A stretch of 64,000 nucleotides of DNA from Fimenecus sp964540535 (GTDB lineage Bacteria > Bacillota > Clostridia > Oscillospirales > Acutalibacteraceae). The stretch covers positions 124,001 to 188,000 of the forward strand of contig CAZIMO010000002.1 of the NCBI GenBank assembly GCA_964540535.1, given 5' to 3'. The notes beneath the pieces were generated by a model. That model did no database searches. It was not told the DNA's origin and saw only the letters and a list, made by a program, of their open reading frames with translations. Both the position numbers and the translations under genes were made by a program. Positions 7,707 to 17,010 of this stretch are shown one piece after another. Position 1 is the first letter of the stretch; the number at the start of each line of letters is the position of its first letter.

Positions 7707-10700
7707 TTATTCTCCTCTGAACGCAAACTTGAATGTGAGAGGTTTGCTTGTTTTAACTTTATACTTTTCAAGTGTATCAGGACCGCAGGTATTTGTACCT
7801 GTACCGCGGTGGAAGCCGTCAATACACACAAAAGTTGTATCGGAATGAACAATCTCTTCTTGATGCTTTGCCTTATGAATTGCGCTTTGTGTATAATCGT
7901 GAGCCGAAAAACTGAATTTAGGCTCACCGTATACCGTAAAGGCATTTCCATTGTCATTTATAAGCTTGAGAATTTTTACGCCGCCGCAATTTCCGTTATC
8001 CTGCGGCATTACATAAGGCTCGTGCATCTTTTCAACCGTTGTATGCCATTTACTGATATATGCGTGTTCTTTCATATCGCAAAGATTTTCCATTTTCTCA
8101 TTTGAACCTCTGCCGTAGAAATCAACGGTATTAAATTCTTTAGGCAATTCAACAGTCATACCGAACCGCTGAATTTCAGGACATCCGAGCAAAAGCTTAT
8201 TAAGCGTTGCCTGAACATTCACAAGTCCGTTGCCGTAAACCGCATAAACAACATCAATAGTGAAGAATCTTATAAAGCCCTTTTTCACAATATATGAAGC
8301 TTCAACAAGCGTACAGTTAGAATAGCTTTCATAGCGGAAAGCTTTAAGCTCGGTTTCAGCATCGTGAAGTTTAATTAAATCCCAAGGCTTATGCGGGAAG
8401 CCATAAGTATCATTATCAAGCGACGCACGAACAATATTCGGCATAAAGCCTTTTTTATTATCGGCAGGATTGGAATTGAGATATTCACAGCCATTTCTTA
8501 AATAGCTTATCATTTCGCCTGTTTTCTCATCGAATACAACCTTACCGCCTTCAAAGCTGATATTGAGACTGCCGTTTGAGGTTACTGCTTCAACCTCGCC
8601 GACACCCGTATCGGTTGGAACAAATCTTGCGGCGTCACTGATTACAGTCTGCTCTATTGCCACTTGATGATCGGCGTCAAAATACTGAATATTGATATGG
8701 CAATCCTTATTATTATCATATTCAACATAAGGAATTTCGTAAGTCTTTGTCTGCATTGGCTCAATATCAAGGGTGAGTGTACCTGTTGCTGTTTCTTCTC
8801 CGTTTACAAGCTGAGTCCACTTAACCTCAAGATATTTTGAATTTTTAAAGCGGTTTGTATTTGTAAATGAGAACACCTTTCCGCTGACACGCTCGCTTCT
8901 TACAGGGCGGTAAACTGCTTTGATTACATAAGCTCCCGTATGCGGAGTTTTATCGGGATAAAGCATACCGTCAACGCAGAAATTACTGTCATGCTTCTCT
9001 TCGCCGTGGTCGCCGCCGTATGTATATCGGAACTTATATTTATCGTTACCGTCATGGTAAACCGCGTGGTCTGCCCATTCCCATACGCATCCGCCCATAA
9101 GGCTGTCATATTTATAAATGCTGTTCCAATACTCTTCAACTGCGCCCGGACCTACGCCCATGGCGTGAACATATTCGCACATAAAATAGGGCTTTGTATG
9201 GTATTTTTCTTTTTTCGAGGTTTTACTGCCGTATTTTTCCACATTTTCCTGCGATGGATACATTTCTGAAATCACATCGTATGCAAAACGCTTTGTGCGG
9301 ACAATATTTTCATAATGAACAGGAAGCTTTGTACCCTCGTTCTTTAAATATTCATAGCACTTATCCTGGCAGTTATAACCGCCTGCCTCATTGCCCAACG
9401 ACCACATTGTAATTGACGGATGGCTGCGGTCGCGGCGGAACATACGGCTTACTCTGTCAACATATCTGAACTCCCACTTCAAATCATGGCTGATAAGATT
9501 ATTGTCATAAGGCACTTTTATATCGCCTGCACCGTGAGTTTCAATATCCGCTTCATCAATAATATAGAAGCCCATAAGGTCGGCAAGAGTCAAAAGTGTT
9601 GGGTCGGGCGGATAGTGAGAGGTTCTGATGGCATTTATATTAAACTTCTTCATAAGCTCTAATTCAGCCTTAATCTCTTCGCCTGTAAGCACATAGCCGT
9701 TGTGCATATTTGTATCGTGATGGTTAACGCCCTTGAATTTAATCGGCATATTATTAAAATAGAACACATCGCCTTTAATTTCAACATTTTTAAAGCCTGT
9801 TACATTCTTGACTGCGGTGATTACACGGCCGTTATTTTCAAGAGTAAGAATTAAATCGTATGTATAAGGCTCTTCGGCATTCCATTCCTTTACATTAAGG
9901 TTTGTGAATGTAATTTTTGATTTTGCGCGGGCATCTGTTTGCTCTTTTGCAATTACGGTATCGCCGTCAAGAAGTTCAGCAGTATAGGAATAGCCCTCTA
10001 AATCGCCTTTAATATCAACAGTAAGGCTTAAATCATAAGCTTCACCCTTTTTCTCGGTTTCAATATAGAAATCATAGAGATATGTTTTCGGAAGTTCATA
10101 AAGAAGAACATCACGGAAAATGCCGTTTTCACGGAACATATCCTGGCATTCAAGATATGTGCCTGTTGACCACTTGGTAACAGCTGCAACTATTTCATTT
10201 TCGCCCTCATTAAGATAAGGTGTGATGTCAAATTCAGCAGAATTATGAGAACCCTCACTGTAACCGACAAAATGGCCGTTAATGTATAAATCGAGCGACG
10301 AAGCTACGCCGAGAAATGTGATTATATAGTTCTTATCGGTATTTTCAATATTTATAAGCTTTCTGTAAATGCCCATAGGAACATCCTGCGGCATTTCCGG
10401 ATAAAGTTTAGGGTTAAACTCATAACGGATATTAAGATAACACGGTTCACGGTAGCCTGTTCTTTGCCAGGTTGACGGAACCTGCACCTTGTCGAACTTA
10501 ATGCGGTCGGTATAAAACTCATTTGGGATAAGCATATCCTTTTCGTAGTATTTAAAATCCCACTCGCCGTTTAAAAGACGCACCATTGGGCTGTTATAAC
10601 GCTCTGTGAGAACATTCTGCTGAAGAAGCATATCCTTTGCAGGATACGGAATAAAATAAGCTCTTGCCGGAAGCTTACCAAGCTCAGCTATATCAAACTG

Positions 10701-10733
10701 TCTGAAATTTTCTCTGTTAATTATGTATTTCAT
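7707..10733 (-). CDS. Beta-galactosidase, glycoside hydrolase family 2 (LacZ type)
   Basis: At 1008 residues it has the full LacZ length. The order is jelly-roll sugar-binding domain, Ig-like domain, TIM barrel, second Ig-like domain and C-terminal beta-galactosidase small domain. The barrel carries FYIIDEADIETHG, the acid/base Glu in WSLGNEAGG (about residue 446) and the nucleophile Glu in YFMCEYVHAMG (about 519). No signal peptide is present. The ATG at 10733 follows GGCGGAGGTC. It is the first gene of the operon with a GNAT protein and GH95, suggesting intracellular breakdown of fucosylated galactosides; that pathway is inferred from neighbours. Confidence 0.92.
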   Translation of the reverse strand: MKYIINRENFRQFDIAELGKLPARAYFIPYPAKDMLLQQNVLTERYNSPMVRLLNGEWDFKYYEKDMLIPNEFYTDRIKFDKVQVPSTWQRTGYREPCYLNIRYEFNPKLYPEMPQDVPMGIYRKLINIENTDKNYIITFLGVASSLDLYINGHFVGYSEGSHNSAEFDITPYLNEGENEIVAAVTKWSTGTYLECQDMFRENGIFRDVLLYELPKTYLYDFYIETEKKGEAYDLSLTVDIKGDLEGYSYTAELLDGDTVIAKEQTDARAKSKITFTNLNVKEWNAEEPYTYDLILTLENNGRVITAVKNVTGFKNVEIKGDVFYFNNMPIKFKGVNHHDTNMHNGYVLTGEEIKAELELMKKFNINAIRTSHYPPDPTLLTLADLMGFYIIDEADIETHGAGDIKVPYDNNLISHDLKWEFRYVDRVSRMFRRDRSHPSITMWSLGNEAGGYNCQDKCYEYLKNEGTKLPVHYENIVRTKRFAYDVISEMYPSQENVEKYGSKTSKKEKYHTKPYFMCEYVHAMGVGPGAVEEYWNSIYKYDSLMGGCVWEWADHAVYHDGNDKYKFRYTYGGDHGEEKHDSNFCVDGMLYPDKTPHTGAYVIKAVYRPVRSERVSGKVFSFTNTNRFKNSKYLEVKWTQLVNGEETATGTLTLDIEPMQTKTYEIPYVEYDNNKDCHINIQYFDADHQVAIEQTVISDAARFVPTDTGVGEVEAVTSNGSLNISFEGGKVVFDEKTGEMISYLRNGCEYLNSNPADNKKGFMPNIVRASLDNDTYGFPHKPWDLIKLHDAETELKAFRYESYSNCTLVEASYIVKKGFIRFFTIDVVYAVYGNGLVNVQATLNKLLLGCPEIQRFGMTVELPKEFNTVDFYGRGSNEKMENLCDMKEHAYISKWHTTVEKMHEPYVMPQDNGNCGGVKILKLINDNGNAFTVYGEPKFSFSAHDYTQSAIHKAKHQEEIVHSDTTFVCIDGFHRGTGTNTCGPDTLEKYKVKTSKPLTFKFAFRGE

Positions 10734-10842
10734 AAATAGACCTCCGCCTAATTTAAAGTTTTAATCTATACGAATTTTAGTTTAACATAAACCGCAGGAA
10801 ATTACAATAAAAATAAATATGAAAAAATGAATATAATACAAT

Positions 10843-10876
10843 AAAAAATCCGCCCTCTTACGAGAACGGATTTTTT
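10843..10876 (-). terminator. Terminator of tRNA-Leu
   Basis: AAAAATCCG and CGGATTTTT pair around CCCTCTTACGAGAA, directly after the encoded CCA end of the tRNA on the minus strand. A practically identical element follows the tRNA at 20938. Confidence 0.85.
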
Positions 10877-10963
10877 TGGTGCTGGTGACCGGACTTGAAC
10901 CGGTACGGTATTGCTACCGAGGGATTTTAAGTCCCTTGCGTCTGCCGATTTCGCCACACCAGC
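10877..10963 (-). tRNA. tRNA-Leu (anticodon TAA)
   Basis: The 87-nt gene has acceptor GCTGGTG/CACCAGC, anticodon stem GGGA/TCCC with loop CTTAAAA (anticodon TAA), a class II variable arm (CTCGGTAGCAATACCG), T-arm CCGGTTCAAGTCCGG and an encoded CCA. Confidence 0.95.
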
Positions 10964-11104
10964 GTAACTGTTTTTCACAGCTTAATTATTATATCCTATG
11001 ACAACAGAAATGTCAAGATTATAATTCAACAATTTGAAGTTTGGCGGTATATAAAATTTTCAATATCTTTATTCGGCATTTTGCATTGCAAATTCAGCTA
11101 TTAC

Positions 11105-11133
11105 TTGACAAATATTGGTGTTTAGACTAAAAT
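11105..11133 (+). promoter_or_regulatory. Sigma-A promoter for the glycerophosphotransferase-tagD pair
   Basis: A consensus TTGACA (11105-11110), a 17-bp spacer and TAAAAT (11128-11133) lie just ahead of the gene at 11155. Confidence 0.8.
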
Positions 11134-11154
11134 AGAGATAATATATAGGGTTAG

Positions 11155-12261
11155 GTGAATTTTGTGAAATTATTAATAGTTCGGGTATTTGTTCTGGCAA
11201 TCAGAATTATTTATGCGCCTATGAAATTACGCAAAACCCAAAATAAAATAGTCTGGCTTTCACGGCAATCCGACAAAAAATCACAGGATATGGAAATGCT
11301 CTCAAATGAAATTGCAAAGCTTTCGCCCGAAACAAAGCAGGTTTTCCGTTTAAGGCGGTTAAAAGACGAAAGTGCGTTGTCAGTTTCGTATATTCTCGGC
11401 ATTTTCGGCGATATGTGGGAGATTGCAAGTGCCAAGGCTGCAATCTGCGACACTTATTCAATTCCTCTCTCCTGTCTTAATCACAAGAAAGATTTAAAAA
11501 TCGTGCAGATCTGGCACGCGCTCGGTGCTGTTAAAAAGTTCAGCCTACAGGCTGTAGGCAAGGCACAAGGCAGGGACAGCGGTATTTCAAAGGCTCTTTG
11601 TATGCACAAAAATTACGATTATGTAATTGCGCCGTCAAAGAAAACCGCACAGTTTTATTGCGAGGCTTTCGGTTGCAGTGAGGATAAAATTTACATTGCC
11701 AATTTACCCCGTGCCGATGTAATTCTTGACGGCACATCAAGGCGTAAAGAATTTATTGAATTAAACACCGAATACTGCGGTAAAAAAATAATCGTTTATT
11801 TGCCCACATTCCGCAATAATGATGATAAAATTATTGCGGAGCTTTACAGAACTTTTAAAGACGACGATGAGACAGAGCTTGTTGTTTCGTCTCATCCGTT
11901 AAGCAAATCCGCTGAAAATTACAGCTTTAACGGCGACTTTTCAACATATGACCTTATGAAATTGGCAGACGGCATTATTACAGATTATTCAGCCTGCACC
12001 TTTGAAGCTTCGCTTCTTATCAAGCCGTTATGGTTTTATATTCCCGACTATGAAGCCTATAAAGATGAACAAGGGCTTAATACTGATATTCTGAGTTTTT
12101 TGCCGGAAGCCTGTTTTTTTGATGCGGACAAGCTTTTGAATGCAGTTAAAAACGGCGAATACGATTTAGAAAAGCTTGACGGATTTTCTAAACTTTTTGT
12201 TGAAAACCGCAGCAATAACAGCACTGATTATCTTGCAAAGTTTATTTGCAAGTTGATTTAA
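11155..12261 (+). CDS. CDP-glycerol glycerophosphotransferase family protein (TagB/TagF-like)
   Basis: The 368-residue protein has an N-terminal hydrophobic/basic stretch and then the Glyphos_transf fold. Typical motifs are VQIWHALGAVKKFS, a YVIAPSKKTAQFY segment, KIIVYLPTFRNN and ADGIITDYSACTFEASLL. Such enzymes transfer glycerol-phosphate from CDP-glycerol onto a membrane-linked acceptor in teichoic acid or similar polymer synthesis. The start is uncertain: GTG 11155 (after AGGGTTAG) or GTG 11164 (after AGGTGAATTTT, better spaced). The next gene, 13 nt downstream, makes the CDP-glycerol donor, which supports the assignment. Confidence 0.85.
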   Translation: MNFVKLLIVRVFVLAIRIIYAPMKLRKTQNKIVWLSRQSDKKSQDMEMLSNEIAKLSPETKQVFRLRRLKDESALSVSYILGIFGDMWEIASAKAAICDTYSIPLSCLNHKKDLKIVQIWHALGAVKKFSLQAVGKAQGRDSGISKALCMHKNYDYVIAPSKKTAQFYCEAFGCSEDKIYIANLPRADVILDGTSRRKEFIELNTEYCGKKIIVYLPTFRNNDDKIIAELYRTFKDDDETELVVSSHPLSKSAENYSFNGDFSTYDLMKLADGIITDYSACTFEASLLIKPLWFYIPDYEAYKDEQGLNTDILSFLPEACFFDADKLLNAVKNGEYDLEKLDGFSKLFVENRSNNSTDYLAKFICKLI

Positions 12262-12274
12262 AGGAGTTTAAATT

Positions 12275-12706
12275 ATGAAACGCATATTAACCTACGGAAC
12301 ATTTGACTTATTGCACTACGGACACATTAGAATTCTCAAAAGAGCAAAAGAGATGGGCGACTATCTTGTTGTTGCACTTTCAACAGACGAATTCAATGCA
12401 ATCAAGGGCAAAAAGGCATATCACAACTATGAAACAAGAAAAAAGATGCTTGAGGCAATTCGCTATGTTGACCTTGTAATTCCCGAAAACACTTGGGAGC
12501 AGAAGCTTCAAGACGTTAAGGATTACAAAATTGATGTTGTTGTTATGGGCGATGACTGGGCAGGCAGCGATAAGTTTGATTATCTTAAAGAATACTGCGA
12601 AATCGCTTATCTTGAAAGAACTCCCGGTATTTCAACATCTCAAATCAAAAACGACCTCGGACTTCAAGAGCCTATCAACGGCGTGAATCAAGTTCCGAAA
12701 ACCTGA
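12275..12706 (+). CDS. tagD: Glycerol-3-phosphate cytidylyltransferase
   Basis: The 143-residue protein has the complete TagD pattern: RILTYGTFDLLHYGHIRIL with the HxGH nucleotide-binding motif, MGDDWAGSDKF, and the RTPGISTSQIK signature (ISTS/T). It makes CDP-glycerol from CTP and sn-glycerol 3-phosphate in the cytoplasm. The ribosome site AAGGAG lies before the ATG. It is co-transcribed with the upstream glycerophosphotransferase, and a second such transferase lies at 15129-16457. Confidence 0.95.
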   Translation: MKRILTYGTFDLLHYGHIRILKRAKEMGDYLVVALSTDEFNAIKGKKAYHNYETRKKMLEAIRYVDLVIPENTWEQKLQDVKDYKIDVVVMGDDWAGSDKFDYLKEYCEIAYLERTPGISTSQIKNDLGLQEPINGVNQVPKT

Positions 12707-12739
12707 TTTCTATTATAATTACAAATTACAGTATAAAGA

Positions 12740-12767
12740 AAACGGCGTGGATTGCTCTACGCCGTTT
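12740..12767 (+). terminator. Terminator after tagD
   Basis: AACGGCGT and ACGCCGTT pair around GGATTGCTCT and are followed by a short T run; the hairpin could serve both strands. Confidence 0.75.
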
Positions 12768-12778
12768 CTGCTATAAGT

Positions 12779-13768
12779 CTAAACAGAAATATTTCTTAAA
12801 ATTCCATCTTTTACTTTATCGTAATAAATAATATGCTTGACAGTTTCTTTAACCTCACTTATTCCAAGCTGTTGTTCTTCTTCATTATCACATTCAATCA
12901 TCAATGCTCTTTTTATATTGTATTCAAGCCATTCAAGTCTGCCGTAATTACTGTAATACATAACAGACCAATCAATATTGGTATCTAGATTTGTATTTGC
13001 GAAATAAGCTTTAAAGAATATGTTAAACCGTTCAAAATCTATATCACAGATTTCGTAACCCGACCAACAAAGAGCAAGTTCAAATAATTCCAAATACGGA
13101 TTTGAATATCCTAAACACTCCAAATCAATCAGTTTAAATTCGTCACCGAGCCATAATATGTTTTTGCTATCCATATCATTATGACAAATTGCTTTAACAG
13201 CAGGCATCTTTTTTATTGCCGTATTGCCTTTTGTCATACTTTCATTGAACAAGCCGACATTATCTTTAATAATATTATAAATAGGAGAATGGCTTTCTTT
13301 TGCAAGTTCAACATATTTTTGCCAATCAATCTGTGTTTCGGTTCGTTCAAAAGGTTCGTTTTTTAAATCAATATTATGAATTTTTGCTAAAATCTCTCCT
13401 ATCTTTTTACAATGAATAGGCTTGATCTTATCGTCTTTTAAAGCTTTGCCGTCATACCACTCAAAAACATAATAATACTGACCGTTTAATTCCTGCATCT
13501 TGCTATTCTGAAATTCTAAAGCATAAATCGCAGGAATATTATTTTGCTTTAATATTTCTTCAATATCATCAGCAATTTTATAGTTGCACATTGCAGTAGG
13601 CCGTTTCATAATATTAGAGTTTAAAAGTTTGATTATGTACATGCCTTTTTCAGTAACAACCTTAAACATTCTGTGCATAAATCCGCCTGTTACTTGAATC
13701 GGTTTTTCAAGAACTTGTCCTAATTGCAAATTTTCGGCTATTAAATATAAAATACTTTCAGTATTCAT
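12779..13768 (-). CDS. Phosphotransferase of the APH/choline kinase family
   Basis: The protein kinase-like phosphotransferase fold is shown by AICHNDMDSKNILWLG (catalytic HxDxxxxN, here HNDMDSKN) and FKLIDLECLGYSNPYLEL (metal-binding Asp). The ATG at 13768 follows AGAGGTAAAATA and gives 329 residues; a GTG at 13792 overlapping the previous stop would add eight. The family phosphorylates small hydroxyl compounds such as aminoglycosides, choline or homoserine; the substrate here is unknown. It is the third of three tightly packed minus-strand genes after a DUF3795-like protein and a cytidine deaminase-like protein. Confidence 0.75.
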   Translation of the reverse strand: MNTESILYLIAENLQLGQVLEKPIQVTGGFMHRMFKVVTEKGMYIIKLLNSNIMKRPTAMCNYKIADDIEEILKQNNIPAIYALEFQNSKMQELNGQYYYVFEWYDGKALKDDKIKPIHCKKIGEILAKIHNIDLKNEPFERTETQIDWQKYVELAKESHSPIYNIIKDNVGLFNESMTKGNTAIKKMPAVKAICHNDMDSKNILWLGDEFKLIDLECLGYSNPYLELFELALCWSGYEICDIDFERFNIFFKAYFANTNLDTNIDWSVMYYSNYGRLEWLEYNIKRALMIECDNEEEQQLGISEVKETVKHIIYYDKVKDGILRNISV

Positions 13769-13788
13769 TATTTTACCTCTGAATTTTT

Positions 13789-14175
13789 TCACGAGTATGA
13801 ATGAGGCATTAAATCTTTCAGCTTAACCACAGTACCTTGGCTATCAACCAGCACTTCAATGTTTGATGATCCTTTTAACTGCATCATAAATTCACGGCAA
13901 GCTCCGCAGGGTGGCAGAATTTTGCCCTTTTTGTCAACTGCCGCAACCATTTTTATTTCATATTCTCCATTTGTAATCATTGTTGAAACGGCATTTCTTT
14001 CTGCACACATTCCAAGCGAACAATCAGTATCAATACAAACACCTGTATAAATATTGCCTTTTTTAGTAACAACTGCTGCGCCCACTCCGCCTGAACAGAT
14101 TTGTTCACTGATTTTTTGGGGATTTACAACTGCTCTTGCAGCGTTATAAACAGTCTTCCAAGTATCATTTAACAT
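13789..14175 (-). CDS. Cytidine deaminase-like protein
   Basis: The zinc-dependent deaminase motifs are complete: CAERNAV (C-A-E) and PPCGACREF (PCxxC). Length (128 residues from ATG 14175, after GGAG at 10-nt spacing) fits cytidine or blasticidin-S-type deaminases. A TTG 24 nt further upstream is possible but would overlap the preceding gene. The start lies 4 nt from the stop of the upstream gene, so translation is coupled. Substrate could be cytidine or a nucleoside antibiotic. Confidence 0.8.
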   Translation of the reverse strand: MLNDTWKTVYNAARAVVNPQKISEQICSGGVGAAVVTKKGNIYTGVCIDTDCSLGMCAERNAVSTMITNGEYEIKMVAAVDKKGKILPPCGACREFMMQLKGSSNIEVLVDSQGTVVKLKDLMPHSYS

Positions 14176-14179
14176 ATTT

Positions 14180-14560
14180 TCATAGCTCCAAACCTTCAAA
14201 TATTTCTAAAATTTTCTCTATATCATTAATGTCTTTAAATTCTTTTGGATAGTTATAACCTTTATCGATTAGTTTTAAAACAGTGTTTGTATATTTTTCA
14301 GCACTATATTTCTTTATGTATAAAGCATAAGCTTTAGCATCATTTTTGCCTGAAGAAAAGAAGCCAATACTGCAATCATTTACTTCTTCACATTTCCAGC
14401 AACCGTCAATTTTTTTATTTTTACAGCAAACAACATTAGGGCAATTTTTATCATCAAACAAATTTGCGTAAGAACAGCTTGGATTATTACTTTTACAGCC
14501 GCCACATTCAGTAAAAAAACAGTATTTACAATGATTACCGCAATAACCTATTTCTTCCAT
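14180..14560 (-). CDS. Cysteine-rich DUF3795-like protein
   Basis: The 126-residue protein contains at least twelve cysteines in clustered pairs (YCGNHCKYCFFTECGGC, CPNVVCC, CWKCEEVNDC), consistent with a metal-binding DUF3795-type protein. The C-terminal half is helical and charged. No catalytic function is known for this family. It heads a coupled three-gene set. Confidence 0.6.
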   Translation of the reverse strand: MEEIGYCGNHCKYCFFTECGGCKSNNPSCSYANLFDDKNCPNVVCCKNKKIDGCWKCEEVNDCSIGFFSSGKNDAKAYALYIKKYSAEKYTNTVLKLIDKGYNYPKEFKDINDIEKILEIFEGLEL

Positions 14561-14599
14561 ATTATACCTCTAATCCATACGGTCTGTTAAAATTTCGCA

Positions 14600-15109
14600 T
14601 TACTCATTATCTATCCAATATCTTTGCTTAATAATTCCGCCTGTTTCGACTTCATTCTCAAGAACTCCGCCATTATTGATAATGCTCTTGGCGCTTGCAA
14701 TATTTCGCTTATCACAACACATCAAAACTTTGTTTATACCAAGCTTTTTAGCCTCAAGCAAGGCAAGGCCAATCATTGCCGAACCATAGCCTTTTCTGCG
14801 TTCACTCGGTCTGATACCGTCGCCGATAAGTCCGCTGTTAAATAATCTTTCTGTGAGATAATGCCTTACAGTAACAGCACCTACAAATATATTTCGGTCT
14901 AAATCCAAACAAAAATATGTAGTTTCGGGTACTATTCCGTTAACTTCCTTATCTCGGCATAAATGATTCATATAATAATCAAAATTATGATAATCATTTA
15001 TTGCAATGGCTGTCGGCATAATTTTTTCATCTGCCGAAGTCCATTCATCCATAATATCAAACAATTGCTCTTTATATTGACTTGTCAGGTTTACTAATTT
15101 TATATTCAT
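14600..15109 (-). CDS. GNAT family N-acetyltransferase
   Basis: The 169-residue protein shows GNAT marks: RNIFVGAVTVRHYLTE, the acetyl-CoA loop RPSERRKGYGSAMIGLAL (RRKGYG), and NIASAKSIINNGGVLENE near the C-terminus. The ribosome site before the ATG is weak. The acceptor is unknown. Confidence 0.8.
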   Translation of the reverse strand: MNIKLVNLTSQYKEQLFDIMDEWTSADEKIMPTAIAINDYHNFDYYMNHLCRDKEVNGIVPETTYFCLDLDRNIFVGAVTVRHYLTERLFNSGLIGDGIRPSERRKGYGSAMIGLALLEAKKLGINKVLMCCDKRNIASAKSIINNGGVLENEVETGGIIKQRYWIDNE

Positions 15110-15128
15110 AATATTTACACTAAAGATT

Positions 15129-16457
15129 TTATTTAATCACTGTTTCAAGCACTCGGTCAGCAGCTTTGCCGTCATCAAGAGGATTGAATTTATTATGAAA
15201 ATTCTTGTATTTTTCGGTATAATAGCCCGTATCGTACTTTACAGCCTTAATTTCTTCAGCCAAAGCCGCTTGTGTTTCAACAATATTGCCGGGCAGTTCT
15301 TTAAGGTCAATATAAAATCCTCGGATTTCATTACCGTAATCGGTTAAATCGTACATATAGAAAAGTATAGGTCTGTTGAGGTTGGCAAAATCGAAAAATA
15401 CGCTTGAATAGTCGGTTATGAGTAAATCCGAAATAACATACAAATCGTTTACATCGTCAACCGTTGAGGCATTATAGACAAATCCCTCATATTTCGCAAA
15501 ATCAAACTGACTTGCAACGAAATAATGAGCGCGGAAAAGAATAATATAATCATCTTCCAATTGCTCGCGAAGATAATCAAAATCGACATCAAGGCTGTAA
15601 GTATATCCCACACCTGCTTTGTACTGATTATCACGCCATGTGGGCGCATAGAGAATGATTTTCTTATCCTCGGGCAAATTAAGCTTTTCTTTGATTTTCC
15701 GTGCCTGCTCATCGGTACAATTTATAAGAAAATCATTTCGGGGATAGCCTGCAACAAGCAATGCGTCTGTTTTACCGAATTCCTTTAAATTCCACGCAGA
15801 CTCAAATTTTTCTGCGGCGAACTGAGACGGCGCAAGAATATATTTGAACTTTTCGGCATCAATACGGTATTTATCACGGATTTCTGCCTTTGTATTCATT
15901 GCATTATCGCTTGTTTCAATATCATAGCCGAGCCGTTTGAGAGGTGTTCCGTGCCAAAGCTGCGCATAAACCTGATTGTCTTTAGGATAAATATGATCCG
16001 CAACACGGTGGTTGAAGAACCAATACTTCGCAGTTGCACACATTTCTTCAAAAGCAGGGGTATTGGTTTTGACAATATATGTATTAGGATTTTCAAGCAA
16101 ATCTATATGATTTTCGGGTTTTCTGAATGCCCAAACAAGCTTATAATCCTTATATTTAGGATTTTCGAGCATACGAAGATAAATCGCTTTGGGACTGTCG
16201 CTGTAATTTCTGCCGTCAAAGGTTGAAAACAGTACGGTTTTGTCATCGGTCGCAATGCCGTCACGGATTTTGTTATACCTTGCGCCGCGGCGGATTTGCG
16301 TAATCTTTCGCAAAAGCTTTCTAAGCGGTGTAATCTTTTTGCTTATTTCCATTACGATTTTGTATACGAACTTCAAAAGCCTTTTTATAAGATTTTTCTT
16401 TGCAGGTGCAGGGTTCAAAAGAAGTTCTGCATTCTCTTTACTGTAAACTACGCTCAT
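15129..16457 (-). CDS. CDP-glycerol glycerophosphotransferase family protein (TagF-like)
   Basis: The 442-residue protein has a basic, hydrophobic N-terminal membrane-association segment (KKNLIKRLLKFVYKIVMEI) and then the family motifs YAQLWHGTPLKRLGYD, YILAPSQFAAEKF, IILYAPTWRDNQY and DLLITDYSSVFFDFANLNRP. It should polymerise or prime glycerol-phosphate chains from CDP-glycerol at the membrane. The ATG follows AGGTATTAGGTT. Together with the gene at 11155 and tagD it suggests a poly-glycerolphosphate wall or lipid-linked polymer. It differs clearly from the 11155 paralogue in sequence and length. Confidence 0.87.
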   Translation of the reverse strand: MSVVYSKENAELLLNPAPAKKNLIKRLLKFVYKIVMEISKKITPLRKLLRKITQIRRGARYNKIRDGIATDDKTVLFSTFDGRNYSDSPKAIYLRMLENPKYKDYKLVWAFRKPENHIDLLENPNTYIVKTNTPAFEEMCATAKYWFFNHRVADHIYPKDNQVYAQLWHGTPLKRLGYDIETSDNAMNTKAEIRDKYRIDAEKFKYILAPSQFAAEKFESAWNLKEFGKTDALLVAGYPRNDFLINCTDEQARKIKEKLNLPEDKKIILYAPTWRDNQYKAGVGYTYSLDVDFDYLREQLEDDYIILFRAHYFVASQFDFAKYEGFVYNASTVDDVNDLYVISDLLITDYSSVFFDFANLNRPILFYMYDLTDYGNEIRGFYIDLKELPGNIVETQAALAEEIKAVKYDTGYYTEKYKNFHNKFNPLDDGKAADRVLETVIK

Positions 16458-16530
16458 AACCTAATACCTCATAAATAAGATAATTGCAACATAATTATAA
16501 CACAATTTCAGTGCGAGTCAGCACAAATTG

Positions 16531-16905
16531 ATGTTACGATGTTCTACGAAATACTCAAAATATTTAATTTTGCAAGTATTTCGTGAGGTTATTATAACAT
16601 AAGCACGAGGGGGAATAAGTCGCCGAGCGCTATGTTACAATGTTCTCCGAAACACTCAAAGTCTCTGATTTTACAAGTATTTCGTGAGGTTATTATAACA
16701 TAAGTACGAGGCGGGAGAAGTCGCCGAGCGCTATGTTACAATGTTCTCCGAAACACTCAAAGTCTCTGATTTTACAAGTATTTCGTGAGGTTATTATAAC
16801 ATAAGTACGAGGCGGGAGAAGTCGCCGAGCGCTATGTTACAATGTTCTCCGAAACACTCAAAGTCTCTAATTTTGCAAGTATTTCGTGAGGTTATTATAA
16901 CACAA
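16531..16905. repeat. Tandem array of a 101-bp palindromic repeat (nearly four units)
   Basis: Units begin at 16531, 16632, 16733 and 16834, exactly 101 bp apart. Each unit holds a long imperfect inverted repeat (TATGTTA ... CGAAACACT ... AGTATTTCG ... TAACATA) plus a short linker with its own GGCG/CGCC hairpin (AAGTCGCCGAGCGC). Units 2 and 3 are almost identical; the first is most diverged. The array lies between divergent genes, just upstream of the PAP2 promoter. Related copies occur at 20711-20823 and, as a fragment, at 45418-45465. Confidence 0.9.
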
Positions 16906-16950
16906 TTATCCCGACTTGCAATACACCTAAAATTATAAAAACAAAAAGTA

Positions 16951-16979
16951 TTGAAAATTTTGATTAAATATAGTAAAAT
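16951..16979 (+). promoter_or_regulatory. Sigma-A promoter for the PAP2 phosphatase
   Basis: TTGAAA (16951-16956), a 17-bp spacer and TAAAAT (16974-16979) lie immediately after the repeat array and 31 bp before the start codon. Confidence 0.75.
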
Positions 16980-17010
16980 GTAATGGAAAAATATGCAAAG
17001 GAGATTGGAT

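Noticed and set aside
11211..11740. Several minus-strand frames within the 11155 gene, and similar antisense frames throughout
   Set aside because: They mirror the codon structure of real genes, have no ribosome sites and no family features.
16531..16905. Regular direct repeats that could suggest a CRISPR array
   Set aside because: The whole 101-bp unit is repeated with no variable spacers, and no cas genes are nearby.
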